Below are positions 54,350-62,762 of a stretch of 64,000 nt of DNA, one piece after another. A model generated the notes under the pieces. The model made no database searches and was not told the DNA's origin. It saw nothing but the letters and a program-made list of their open reading frames with translations. The position numbers were made by a program, and so were the translations under genes. The number at the start of each line of letters is the position of its first letter. Positions within the stretch are counted from its first letter, which is position 1. The stretch is from contig NZ_CADESW010000014.1 of NCBI RefSeq assembly GCF_902830275.1, positions 141,788-205,787 of the forward strand. Reading direction: 5' to 3'. The stretch is from Burkholderia stagnalis. Lineage in GTDB: Bacteria > Pseudomonadota > Gammaproteobacteria > Burkholderiales > Burkholderiaceae.

Positions 54350-55036
54350 TCAGCTCCGCTCGACGGTCGCGAGCTGGGCGCGCATCTCGTCGATCACCTT
54401 GCGGTAGTCGGGCTTGCCGAAGATCGCCGAGCCCGCGACGAAGGTGTCCGCGCCGGCCGCCGCGATTTCGGCGATGTTGTCGGCCTTCACGCCGCCGTCC
54501 ACCTCGAGCAGGATCTCGCGGCCGGTGCGCTCGGTGTAAGCGTCGAGGCGCGCGCGCGTCTCGCGCAGCTTGTTCAGCGTTTCCGGAATGAACGACTGGC
54601 CGCCGAAGCCCGGGTTGACCGACATCAGCAGCACGAAGTCGAGGCGATCCATCACGTAGTCGAGATAGTTCAGCGGCGTCGCCGGGTTGAACACGAGGCC
54701 GGCCTTGCAGCCGTGGTCGCGGATCAGCGACAGCGTGCGGTCGATGTGGTCGGATCCTTCCGGATGGAAGCTGATCAGGTTCGCGCCGGCTTTCGCGAAG
54801 TCCGGCACGATGCGGTCGACCGGGCGTACCATCAGGTGCACGTCGATCGGCACCTGCACGTGCGGGCGGATCGCTTCGCAGACCAGCGGCCCGATCGTCA
54901 GGTTCGGGACATAATGGTTGTCCATCACGTCGAAGTGGATCCAGTCGGCGCCGGCGGCGACCACGTTGCGGACTTCTTCGCCGAGCCGTGCGAAGTCGGC
55001 CGACAGGATGCTGGGGGCGATGCGGAATTGAGTCAT
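54350..55036 (-). CDS. rpe: Ribulose-phosphate 3-epimerase
   Basis: 228 residues, TIM barrel. Catalytic and metal residues are in IAPSILSADFARLGEEV, IHFDVMDNHYVPN, VHLMV, LMSVNPGFGGQSFIP and EVDGGVKADN. It interconverts ribulose-5-phosphate and xylulose-5-phosphate in the pentose phosphate pathway. The start at 55036 (MTQFRIAPSILSAD) is chosen; the frame runs to 55192 without support. The rpe-gph gap is 2 bases; the same order is known in many proteobacteria, upstream of trp genes here. Confidence 0.96.
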   Translation of the reverse strand: MTQFRIAPSILSADFARLGEEVRNVVAAGADWIHFDVMDNHYVPNLTIGPLVCEAIRPHVQVPIDVHLMVRPVDRIVPDFAKAGANLISFHPEGSDHIDRTLSLIRDHGCKAGLVFNPATPLNYLDYVMDRLDFVLLMSVNPGFGGQSFIPETLNKLRETRARLDAYTERTGREILLEVDGGVKADNIAEIAAAGADTFVAGSAIFGKPDYRKVIDEMRAQLATVERS

Positions 55037-55209
55037 GGCAGGGGGAGCGGGGACGCTGCGGCGCAAAACCGCCATTCTACCGCCGGGCGGCCCCGCGCGC
55101 GGTTGCGGGCCGGTGCCGCATGAAGCAGAATGCCGAACCAAAGCGGCGCATCTGCGGCCCGGCGTCGCACGACGCCAGCACGGGCCAGTCACTATCCAGC
55201 GGAATCACC

Positions 55210-55584
55210 ATGAGTCAGTATCAGTTCACCGTGACGGTGAAAACCAGCTACTTGCCGGAACAATCCGACCCCGAACGCCGTCAATATGCATTCGCGTACA
55301 CGCTGACGATCCGCAATAGCGGACAGGTCGCGGCACAGCTGATCGCGCGCCACTGGATCATCACCGACAGCGAGAGTCAGGTGCAGGAGGTGAAGGGGCT
55401 GGGGGTCGTCGGCTACCAGCCGCTGCTGCAGCCTGGCGAACAGTTCGAATACACGAGCTGGGCCGTGATCGCGACGCCGGTCGGCACGATGCGCGGGTCG
55501 TACTTCTGCGTGGCGGAGGACGGCGAGCGCTTCGACGCGCCGATCGACGAGTTCGCGCTGCACATGCCGCGCACGCTTCATTGA
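55210..55584 (+). CDS. apaG: ApaG (DUF525) protein
   Basis: 124 residues, one ApaG beta-sandwich domain with SQYQFTVTVKTSYLPEQSDPERRQYAFAYTLTIRN at the start and the conserved glycine-rich VKGLGVVGYQPLLQPGEQFEYTSW. It is thought to bind pyrophosphate or take part in Co/Mg or dinucleotide-polyphosphate metabolism; the exact role is unsettled. ATG at 55210. It converges with a 47-residue membrane-protein gene. Confidence 0.92.
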   Translation: MSQYQFTVTVKTSYLPEQSDPERRQYAFAYTLTIRNSGQVAAQLIARHWIITDSESQVQEVKGLGVVGYQPLLQPGEQFEYTSWAVIATPVGTMRGSYFCVAEDGERFDAPIDEFALHMPRTLH

Positions 55585-55603
55585 GCGTGCGGACGCGGTG
55601 GAA

Positions 55604-55747
55604 TCAGCGCGGCTGACGGTCGTTGTCGCGGGCGTGCTTCTTCCTGCCCGAGGCTGTCCACGCGACGATGAAGATCAGCAGGGCGAGCGCAAGGAAAGCT
55701 TCCAGCGCGAAGATGAGCATCGGATATTGGTCGAGAAAATCTGACAT
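55604..55747 (-). CDS. Small single-helix membrane protein
   Basis: 47 residues with one transmembrane helix (about 8-31, PMLIFALEAFLALALLIFIVAW) and a basic tail (GRKKHARDNDRQPR). The family is not recognised. ATG at 55747 overlaps, on the opposite strand, the region just before the mltA start, so the two genes would share a 28-base divergent region. The frame's hydrophobic pattern and clean start support a real gene, but the ribosome site is weak. Confidence 0.6.
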   Translation of the reverse strand: MSDFLDQYPMLIFALEAFLALALLIFIVAWTASGRKKHARDNDRQPR

Positions 55748-55775
55748 GGCGGTTTCCATCAAGAACGGACATTGT

Positions 55776-56900
55776 ATGTGGTTTGGGCCCCGGGCGGCCG
55801 GGTGGGCGGCGGCGGTCGCGACGGCGGCGCTGCTTGCCGCGTGTGGCGGCACGCCGACGCGGACATCTTCCATGAAGCCGCCGAGCGGCGCCGCGATCGT
55901 GCCGGGGCAGGTCGCCCCCGCGCGGCTGACGCCGGTCGCGTGGCAACAGGTGCCGGGCTGGCAGGACGATTCGCTGATCGGCGCGACGGCCGCGCTGCGG
56001 CAAAACTGCGCGCGCCTCGCGCGCCAGCCGTCGTGGCAGCGTGCGTGCGCGGCCGCCGAGCGCCTCGACGAGCTCGACATCGGCAGCGCGCGCGCATTCT
56101 TCGAAACGTATTTCACGCCGTTCCAGTTCGCCAACAGCGACGGCACGCTCGACGGGCTCGTCACCGGCTATTACGAGCCGCTGCTGCACGGCTCGCGCGT
56201 GCGGCGCGGGCCTTATCAGACCGCGCTCTACCGCTGGCCGTCCGGCTATCGCGCGGGCGCCGCGCTGCCGGCGCGCGCGCAGCTCGAGCGTGCGGGCATC
56301 CTGAACGGCAACGAGCTCGTGTGGGTCGACGATCCGATCGAGGCGTTCTTCCTGCAGGTGCAGGGTTCGGGGCGGGTGCTGCTCGACGACGGCTCGGTGA
56401 TGCGCGTCGGCTATGGCGGCACCAACAACCAGCCGTATCGTTCGATCGGCAAGTGGCTGCTCGACCGCGGCGAGCTGACGCCCGCGCAGGCGACGATGCA
56501 GGGCATCAAGGCGTGGGCGAAGGCGAACCCGGCGCGCGTCGACGCGCTGCTCGACACGAATCCGCGCTTCGTGTTCTTCCGCGAAATGCCGTCGAAGGAA
56601 GACGTGCCGCGCGGCGGCTCGGATGGCCCGGTCGGCGCGCTCGGCGTGCCGCTGACGCCCGAGCGCTCGATCGCGGTCGATCCGTCGTCGATCCCGCTCG
56701 GCACGCCGGTCTTCCTGCAGACGACGCGTCCGCTGACCAATACGCCGATGAACCGCCTCGTGTTCGCGCAGGACACGGGCACGGCGATCAAGGGCGGCGT
56801 GCGCGCCGATTACTTCTGGGGGCTCGGCGACGACGCGGGCGACCAGGCCGGGCGGATGAAGCAGATTGGCCGGATGTGGCTGCTGTTCCCGAATTCGTGA
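55776..56900 (+). CDS. mltA: MltA lytic murein transglycosylase
   Basis: 374 residues. A lipoprotein signal with lipobox LLAAC (Cys near 24) precedes the MltA domain: LDGLVTGYYEPLLHGS, the barwin-like substrate region, QVQGSGRVLLDDGSVMRVGYGGTNNQPY and the catalytic Asp in FAQDTGTAIKGGVRADYFWG. It cleaves peptidoglycan glycan strands into 1,6-anhydro products at the outer membrane. Start at ATG 55776 is chosen because it lies just before the signal helix; ATG 55746 adds ten residues. A terminator follows at 56931-56965. Confidence 0.94.
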   Translation: MWFGPRAAGWAAAVATAALLAACGGTPTRTSSMKPPSGAAIVPGQVAPARLTPVAWQQVPGWQDDSLIGATAALRQNCARLARQPSWQRACAAAERLDELDIGSARAFFETYFTPFQFANSDGTLDGLVTGYYEPLLHGSRVRRGPYQTALYRWPSGYRAGAALPARAQLERAGILNGNELVWVDDPIEAFFLQVQGSGRVLLDDGSVMRVGYGGTNNQPYRSIGKWLLDRGELTPAQATMQGIKAWAKANPARVDALLDTNPRFVFFREMPSKEDVPRGGSDGPVGALGVPLTPERSIAVDPSSIPLGTPVFLQTTRPLTNTPMNRLVFAQDTGTAIKGGVRADYFWGLGDDAGDQAGRMKQIGRMWLLFPNS

Positions 56901-56930
56901 TTTGACGCACGCGGCAAATGAAAAGCCCGA

Positions 56931-56965
56931 TCGGTGTGAGCCGGTCGGGCTTTTTCGTGGCGGCG
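56931..56965. terminator. Bidirectional terminator between mltA and paaK
   Basis: A-run, stem GCCCGATCGG / CCGGTCGGGC (one G-T pair), loop TGTGAG, T-run. Confidence 0.87.
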
Positions 56966-57006
56966 CGCATGACGTGCGCCGCAGGCGCGCCGGTGGGACC
57001 AGCCTG

Positions 57007-58305
57007 TCAGCCCTTGCGCTTGTCGATGACCCGACGCGCCTTGCCGACCGAGCGCTCGATGCCGTTTACCGGCAGCACGTTGACGATTGCCGTCACGCCG
57101 ATCAGCGACTTGATGTCGTGCGTGAGTGCGTGCCTCGCCGCATCGATCGCCGCCGTGTCCGGCGCGGTCTCGGGGCAAGGCTCGACGTTCAGCGTCAGCA
57201 CGTCGAGCGGCCCCTCCTTCGTTAGCACGATCTGGTAGTGCGGCGCGAGCGCACGTTGCTTGAGCAGCTGTTCCTCGATCTGCGTCGGAAATACGTTCAC
57301 GCCGCGCACGATCATCATGTCGTCCGAGCGGCCGGTGATCTTTTCCATCCGGCGCATCGTGCGCGCGGTGCCCGGCAGGAGGCGCGTCAGGTCGCGCGTC
57401 CGATAGCGGATGATCGGCAGCGCCTCCTTGGTCAGCGACGTGAACACGAGCTCGCCCAGCTCGCCGTCGGGCAGCACCTCGCCGGTATCCGGGTCGATGA
57501 TTTCCGGGTAGAAGTGGTCTTCCCAGATCGTCGGGCCATCCTTGGTCTCCACGCATTCGGACGCGACACCCGGGCCCATCACCTCGGACAAGCCATAGAT
57601 GTCGACCGCATCGATGCCCATGCGGCGCTCGATTGCCGCGCGCATGTCGTTGGTCCACGGCTCGGCGCCGAAGATGCCGATGCGCAGCGAACTCTGCGCG
57701 GGATCGAGGCCCTGGCGCTCGAATTCGTCGGCGATCGACAGCATGTAGCTCGGCGTCACCATGATGATGTCCGGGCGGAAATCCTGGATCAGCTGAACCT
57801 GCTTCTCGGTCTGGCCGCCGCCGAACGGGATCACGGTCAGCCCGGCGCGCTCCGCGCCGTAATGCGCGCCGAGCCCGCCCGTGAACAGCCCGTAGCCATA
57901 GCTCACGTGAACCTTGTCGCCCTGGCGCGCGCCGGCGGCGCGGATCGACCGTGCGACCAGGTTGGCCCACGTATCGATGTCGCGTGCGGTGTAGCCGACG
58001 ACGGTCGGTTTGCCGGTCGTCCCCGACGACGCGTGGATGCGCGAGATCTGCTCCTGCGGCACCGCGAACATGCCGAACGGATAGCTGTCGCGCAGGTCGC
58101 TCTTGGTGGTGAACGGGAAGCGGGACAGGTCGGCCAGCGTTTTCAGGTCGTCCGGATGCACGCCCGCGTCGTCGAATTTGCGTCGATAGACGGGGGAGTG
58201 CAGGTAGGCATGCCGGAGCGACCATTGGAGGCGCTCGAGCTGCAGCGCGGTCAGCTCGTCGCGCGTCGCGGTCTCGATCGGCTCGAGCGGTAGCGGGGTA
58301 GTCAT
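57007..58305 (-). CDS. paaK: Phenylacetate-CoA ligase
   Basis: 432 residues, adenylate-forming enzyme. The AMP-binding P-loop is SSGTTGKPTVVGYT (about 97-110), with IYGLSEVMGPGVA and the D-loop TRDLTRLLPGTA. The C-terminal domain has GRSDDMMIVRGVNVFPTQIEEQLLK. It activates phenylacetate to phenylacetyl-CoA, the first step of the PAA pathway. It is leftward, downstream of paaI, paaG and pcaF and about 40 bases after paaI, so probably in one transcript. The paaABCDE monooxygenase is not in this window. Confidence 0.96.
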   Translation of the reverse strand: MTTPLPLEPIETATRDELTALQLERLQWSLRHAYLHSPVYRRKFDDAGVHPDDLKTLADLSRFPFTTKSDLRDSYPFGMFAVPQEQISRIHASSGTTGKPTVVGYTARDIDTWANLVARSIRAAGARQGDKVHVSYGYGLFTGGLGAHYGAERAGLTVIPFGGGQTEKQVQLIQDFRPDIIMVTPSYMLSIADEFERQGLDPAQSSLRIGIFGAEPWTNDMRAAIERRMGIDAVDIYGLSEVMGPGVASECVETKDGPTIWEDHFYPEIIDPDTGEVLPDGELGELVFTSLTKEALPIIRYRTRDLTRLLPGTARTMRRMEKITGRSDDMMIVRGVNVFPTQIEEQLLKQRALAPHYQIVLTKEGPLDVLTLNVEPCPETAPDTAAIDAARHALTHDIKSLIGVTAIVNVLPVNGIERSVGKARRVIDKRKG

Positions 58306-58343
58306 GCGTGTCTCCAGTGCTTGTTATGTGCGCGGCTGTTGCG

Positions 58344-58799
58344 TCAGCGGTCTTCCGGAATGACCGTGCCCTTGATCTGGGCGGACTTGCCGCGGAACAG
58401 CGCGACGGTTTCGCCGGCCCGGTTCGTGACGCGGATGTCGTAGATGCCATACCGGCCGTTGCGCGTCTGCTCCACTGCTTCGGCGGTCAGCACGTCGCCG
58501 CCCTGCACCGGGCGCAGGTATTCGATCGAGCAGCCGGCCGCGACGGTGCTGAGGTTGTACGAATTGCACGCGAATGCGAACGTCGAATCGGCGAGCGTGA
58601 AGATGAGCCCGCCGTGACAGATCCGGTGGCCGTTCAGGAAGTCGTCGCGTACCGGCATGCGCATGCGCGCATAGCCGGGCCGGACTTCCGCGAGCTCCAT
58701 GCCCAGCGCGCGGCTGCATGCGTCGGCGTCGTACATGGCCTTGGCGGTGGCTCGCGCGAGCGCGTCGGCGCCGGGTGCGTCGGTGGAGGCGGCCGTCAT
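58344..58799 (-). CDS. paaI: PaaI hotdog thioesterase
   Basis: 151 residues, hotdog fold. Catalytic pattern FLNGHRICHGGLIFTLADSTFAFACN (His-Gly-Gly and Asp) is intact. PaaI hydrolyses hydroxylated phenylacetyl-CoA esters that would otherwise sequester CoA. The start at 58799 lies 1 base past the paaG stop; the longer frame upstream runs inside paaG. Confidence 0.93.
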   Translation of the reverse strand: MTAASTDAPGADALARATAKAMYDADACSRALGMELAEVRPGYARMRMPVRDDFLNGHRICHGGLIFTLADSTFAFACNSYNLSTVAAGCSIEYLRPVQGGDVLTAEAVEQTRNGRYGIYDIRVTNRAGETVALFRGKSAQIKGTVIPEDR

Positions 58800-58800
58800 G

Positions 58801-59592
58801 TCAGCGCCCCTCGAAGCGCGGCGCGCGCTTCTCGATGAACGCCTGCACGCCTTCCGCGTAATCGTGCGACTGACCGAGCCTGCGCTGCAGGTCGCGCTCC
58901 AGGTCGAGTTGCTGATCGAGCGTGTGCGTGATGCTTTCGCGCATCGCCTGCTTGATCGATGCGATCGCGAGCGTCGGCTGCTGCGCGAGTTGGGCGGCGA
59001 GCTGGCGGGCTGTCGCGGCGAGCGTATCGTCGTCGACCGCACGCCAGATGAGTCCCCATTGCTCGGCCTGCTCGGCGCTCAGCTTGTCGCCGGTCAGCGC
59101 GAGCCCGAGCGCGCGCGCCATGCCGACGCGCTGCGGCAGGAACCAGGTGCCGCCGGAGTCCGGCACGAGCCCGATCTTCACGAATGCCTGGATGAAGCTG
59201 CTCGAGCGTGCGGCCAGCACGAGGTCGCCCGCGAGCGCCAGGTTGGCGCCCGCGCCGGCGGCCGTGCCGTTCACCGCGGCGATCACCGGCAACGGCAGGC
59301 GCTGCAGTCGCCGGATCAGCGGATTGAAATGCTCGTCGATCAGCGTGCCGAGATCGGTTGTCGCGCCGGGGGTGAAGTCGAGGTCGGCGAGATCCTGGCC
59401 GGCGCAGAAGCCACGGCCCGCGCCCGTCAGGATCAGTGCGCGTGCGTCGCTGGCCGAGACTTCATCGAGTGCCGACTGCAGTTCGCGATGCATCGCCCGC
59501 GTGAAGCTGTTGAGCTTGTCCGGACGGTTGAGCGTGATCGTGGCCACATGGGCCGCCTGATCGATATCCAGCTGAATCGCCTGATATGACAT
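58801..59592 (-). CDS. paaG: PaaG ring-isomerase (1,2-epoxyphenylacetyl-CoA isomerase)
   Basis: 263 residues of the crotonase family. The oxyanion-hole loop is ILTGAGRGFCAGQDLADLD, and the active-site region is AAVNGTAAGAGANLALAGDLVLAARSSSFIQAFVKIGLVPDSGG, with Asp in PDSGG as in PaaG. It converts the ring epoxide into an oxepin-CoA. It lies 45 bases after pcaF and 1 base before paaI. Confidence 0.95.
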   Translation of the reverse strand: MSYQAIQLDIDQAAHVATITLNRPDKLNSFTRAMHRELQSALDEVSASDARALILTGAGRGFCAGQDLADLDFTPGATTDLGTLIDEHFNPLIRRLQRLPLPVIAAVNGTAAGAGANLALAGDLVLAARSSSFIQAFVKIGLVPDSGGTWFLPQRVGMARALGLALTGDKLSAEQAEQWGLIWRAVDDDTLAATARQLAAQLAQQPTLAIASIKQAMRESITHTLDQQLDLERDLQRRLGQSHDYAEGVQAFIEKRAPRFEGR

Positions 59593-59637
59593 GCAGTGTC
59601 TCCTGGATGACTCCGTTATGAATGCGTCGCGCGCCGG

Positions 59638-60840
59638 CTACACCCGCTCGATCGCGATCGCGATGCCCTGGCCGACGCCGATGCACATCGTGCAGAGCGC
59701 GAAGCGGCCGCCAACGCGCTCGAGTTGATGGAGGGCGGTGGTCACGAGCCGTGCGCCGGACGCGCCGAGCGGGTGGCCGAGCGCAATCGCGCCGCCGTTC
59801 GGGTTCACGCGCGGATCGTCGTCCGCGACGCCCAGCATCCGCAGCACCGCGAGCCCCTGCGATGCGAATGCCTCGTTCAGCTCGATCACGTCGAACTGGT
59901 CGATCGTCATGCCGAGCTGCCCGAGCAGCTTCCGCGCGGCCGGCGCCGGGCCGATGCCCATCACGCGCGGCTCGACGCCCGCCGTCGCCATGCCGACGAC
60001 TCGCGCGCGGCGGCGCAGGCCGTACTGGTCGGCTGCATCCGCATTGGCGAGCAGCAGCGCGCATGCGCCGTCGTTGACGCCCGACGCGTTGCCGGCCGTG
60101 ACTGTGCCGTCCGGACGCACGACGCCCTTGAGCTTCGCGAGCGCCTCGAGCGACGTCTCGCGCGGATGCTCGTCGCGTGACACGACGAGCGGGTCGCCTT
60201 TCTTCTGCGGAATCGTGACGGGCACGATTTCCTGCGCCAACGTGCCGTCTTGCTGCGCACGCGCGGCCTTCTGCTGGCTGCGCAGCGCGAACAGGTCCTG
60301 GTCAGCGCGGCTGATCGCGTAATCGGTCGCGACGTTCTCGCCCGTCTCCGGCATCGAGTCGACGCCGTATTGCTGCTTCATCAGCGGGTTGATGAAGCGC
60401 CAGCCGATCGTCGTATCGAAGATGTCGGCCTGGCGCGCGAACGCGGTGGCCGACTTGCCCATCACGAACGGCGCGCGGGTCATGCTCTCGACGCCGCCCG
60501 CGATCATCAGCCGCGCTTCACCGGACTTGATCGCGCGTGCGGCGGAGCCGACGGCATCCATCCCGGAGCCGCACAGCCGGTTGAGCGTCGTGCCCGGCAC
60601 GGCGGTCGGCAGGCCGGCCAGCAGCGCGGACATGCGCGCGACATTGCGGTTGTCCTCGCCGGCCTGGTTCGCGCAGCCGTAGATCACGTCGTCGATCGCG
60701 GCCCAGTCGACGTCGCGGTTGCGCTCGATCAACGCCCGGATCGGCACCGCGCCGAGGTCGTCGGCGCGGACATCTTTCAAGGCGCCGCCGTAGCGGCCAA
60801 TGGGGGTGCGAATCGCGTCGCAGATATAGGCGTCAGTCAT
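59638..60840 (-). CDS. pcaF: 3-oxoadipyl-CoA thiolase
   Basis: 400 residues. Thiolase catalytic Cys in TLNRLCGSGMDAV (near 90), the His in NGGAIALGHPLGASGAR and the final Cys in CTMCIGVGQGIA. It splits 3-oxoadipyl-CoA into acetyl-CoA and succinyl-CoA, shared by PAA and protocatechuate routes; either paaJ or pcaF is used as a name. Downstream of paaN by 87 bases and upstream of paaG by 45 bases. Confidence 0.95.
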   Translation of the reverse strand: MTDAYICDAIRTPIGRYGGALKDVRADDLGAVPIRALIERNRDVDWAAIDDVIYGCANQAGEDNRNVARMSALLAGLPTAVPGTTLNRLCGSGMDAVGSAARAIKSGEARLMIAGGVESMTRAPFVMGKSATAFARQADIFDTTIGWRFINPLMKQQYGVDSMPETGENVATDYAISRADQDLFALRSQQKAARAQQDGTLAQEIVPVTIPQKKGDPLVVSRDEHPRETSLEALAKLKGVVRPDGTVTAGNASGVNDGACALLLANADAADQYGLRRRARVVGMATAGVEPRVMGIGPAPAARKLLGQLGMTIDQFDVIELNEAFASQGLAVLRMLGVADDDPRVNPNGGAIALGHPLGASGARLVTTALHQLERVGGRFALCTMCIGVGQGIAIAIERV

Positions 60841-60927
60841 GGGCGTATCGGTGAAAGGCGAACCCGCCGGGCAGCGGATTCGTTCATGGTAGAGGACCGA
60901 GCGGCGTTTGCACGTCCGCCGTTCGGG

Positions 60928-62634
60928 TTATGCCGTTTGGCCAGCTTCCGCGGGCGCCGCCTTCGGGGCAACATGCACTCGGCTTTGCACGACGCGGAAC
61001 CGGTTGGCGACGAACGCCGAGTCGGCCAGCGACGCATTCGCAGCCGGGTTCGCGCCGGTGCCATGGAAGTCCGAGAACGCGGCGGACTGATTGACGAACA
61101 CCCCCCCCGTCAGATTGATCGACAGCGCGACGCCGCCCCGCACCGCGGCATCGTGCGCCGCGTCGATCACGGCATCGTCGGTGCTGTAGACGGAGAGCGT
61201 CAGCGCGCCGTGCTCGGCGGCGATCGCGCCGGCGAGATCGAGCGACTGGGCCGTCGAGTCGGTCGCGATCACGAACGAGATCGGGCCGAACCACTCCTGC
61301 GTGAATTTCTCGCGGTCGGCGGCGTCGAGCTGGAGCACGAGCGGCGTGCGCACGCGTGCGTCGGGGAACGCGGGGTGCTGCAGCGTCAGGCTGTCCGCGA
61401 GCACGGGGCCGAGTTTGCGGGCGTCGTCGATCCGCGCGGTCACGCCGTCGTTCTGGATCGCGCCGATCAGTTCGACCGAGCGCGCCGGGTCACCGGTCAG
61501 CTTCTGTACCGCGCCGGCGATCGACTGGGCGACCTCGTCGAAGCTCACGTGTCCGTCGGCGGTCCGGATGCCGCTGCGCGGCACGTAGATGTTCTGCGGT
61601 GCCGTGCACATCTGCCCGGAGTAGAGCGACAGCGAGAAGGCGATGTTCTTTGCCGCGGCCTTCAGGTCGTCCACGGAGTCGATCACGATCTGGTTGACGC
61701 CGGCCTTTTCGGTATAGACCTGGGCCTGGTGCGCGTTCCGTTCGAGCCAGGTGCCGTTTTGCGTGCTGCCGGTGAAGTCGATCAGCTTGATTTCCGGGCG
61801 CAGCGCAAGGTTCTGCACGAGGGCGCCGTCGTTGGGCTCGGTCGCGAGGAGCGTGATGACATTCGGATCGAAGCCGGCTTCGCGCAGCACGTCGCGTGCG
61901 ATCCGGACGGTGATCGCGAGGGGCAGGATCGCACCCGGATGCGGTTTGACGATCACGGTATTGCCGGTCGCCAGATCGGCGAAGAGGCCCGGGTAGCCGT
62001 TCCAGGTCGGGAACGTGCAGCAGCCGAGCACGAGCCCGGTGCCGCGCGGGACGATCGTATAGCGCTTGTGCATCGCGAGCGGCGGGTTCTTGCCTTGCGG
62101 TTTTTCCCAGTGAGCGTCGGCCGGGATGTGTCGCAGTTCGTCCCACGCATACGCAACGGCCTCGAGCGCGCGGTCCTGCGCGTGCGGGCCGCCGGCCTGA
62201 AACGCCATCATGAATGCCTGGCCGGTGGTGTGCATGACGCTGTAGGCAATCTCGAAGCTGGCGCGATTCAGGCGCGCGAGGATTTCCATGCTGACGCCGA
62301 TCCATGCAGTCGGACCGGCCTCGCGCCATGTGCGCTGGGCTGCTGCGGCCGCGGCGATCAGTGCATCGGGCGTCGATTTCGGGTACCTCACACCCAGCCC
62401 GATGCCGAACGGCGACTGCTCCGCGCCGACCGTCTCGCCGGAAGCGGGCTGGTCGAGTGCAAAGGTCTTGTCGAGGTGCGACTTGAACGCCGCTTCGCCG
62501 TCGGCGTTGGCACTTTCCCCGTACACTTTGGGGCTCGGCATTTCGACGAACGCGCTCCAGTAACCGCGGCTCTCGAGGGCGGCGAGTGCGTGCTTCAGCG
62601 TGGCTTCGTGCTTCGTGAACAGTGGGTGGGTCAT
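60928..62634 (-). CDS. paaN: PaaN-type aldehyde dehydrogenase of phenylacetate degradation
   Basis: 568 residues. It has an aldehyde-dehydrogenase fold (NAD-binding and active-site Cys region LYSGQMCTAPQNIYVP, nucleotide loop FTGSTQNG) and the specific PaaN-type N-terminus. The MaoC-type hydratase domain present in E. coli PaaZ is missing, so ring opening of oxepin-CoA needs another hydratase. It probably oxidises the semialdehyde formed after ring opening. It is divergent from paaF, and a TetR-type operator lies between. It heads the leftward paaN-pcaF-paaG-paaI-paaK series. Confidence 0.92.
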   Translation of the reverse strand: MTHPLFTKHEATLKHALAALESRGYWSAFVEMPSPKVYGESANADGEAAFKSHLDKTFALDQPASGETVGAEQSPFGIGLGVRYPKSTPDALIAAAAAAQRTWREAGPTAWIGVSMEILARLNRASFEIAYSVMHTTGQAFMMAFQAGGPHAQDRALEAVAYAWDELRHIPADAHWEKPQGKNPPLAMHKRYTIVPRGTGLVLGCCTFPTWNGYPGLFADLATGNTVIVKPHPGAILPLAITVRIARDVLREAGFDPNVITLLATEPNDGALVQNLALRPEIKLIDFTGSTQNGTWLERNAHQAQVYTEKAGVNQIVIDSVDDLKAAAKNIAFSLSLYSGQMCTAPQNIYVPRSGIRTADGHVSFDEVAQSIAGAVQKLTGDPARSVELIGAIQNDGVTARIDDARKLGPVLADSLTLQHPAFPDARVRTPLVLQLDAADREKFTQEWFGPISFVIATDSTAQSLDLAGAIAAEHGALTLSVYSTDDAVIDAAHDAAVRGGVALSINLTGGVFVNQSAAFSDFHGTGANPAANASLADSAFVANRFRVVQSRVHVAPKAAPAEAGQTA

Positions 62635-62679
62635 GGCGGCAGCCTGATGGACGTTGAAGGGATGGATTCGATTAATTAA

Positions 62680-62695
62680 CCGACCGGTTGGTCGG
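62680..62695. promoter_or_regulatory. PaaR-type TetR operator between paaN and paaF
   Basis: Palindrome CCGACC-GGTT-GGTCGG with an A/T-rich upstream (ATTAATTAA at 62671-62679). It matches the ACCGACCGGTCGGT-like site used by PaaR, a TetR-type repressor of paa genes in beta-proteobacteria, with one mismatch in the 14-base form. It can control both divergent genes. No paaR gene is in this window. Confidence 0.7.
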
Positions 62696-62762
62696 AGAAT
62701 GGTAGCATCAAACTATTCGCGTGTGCGCGGCGTTTCACATTTCATTGATCGAGGAGAAATCG

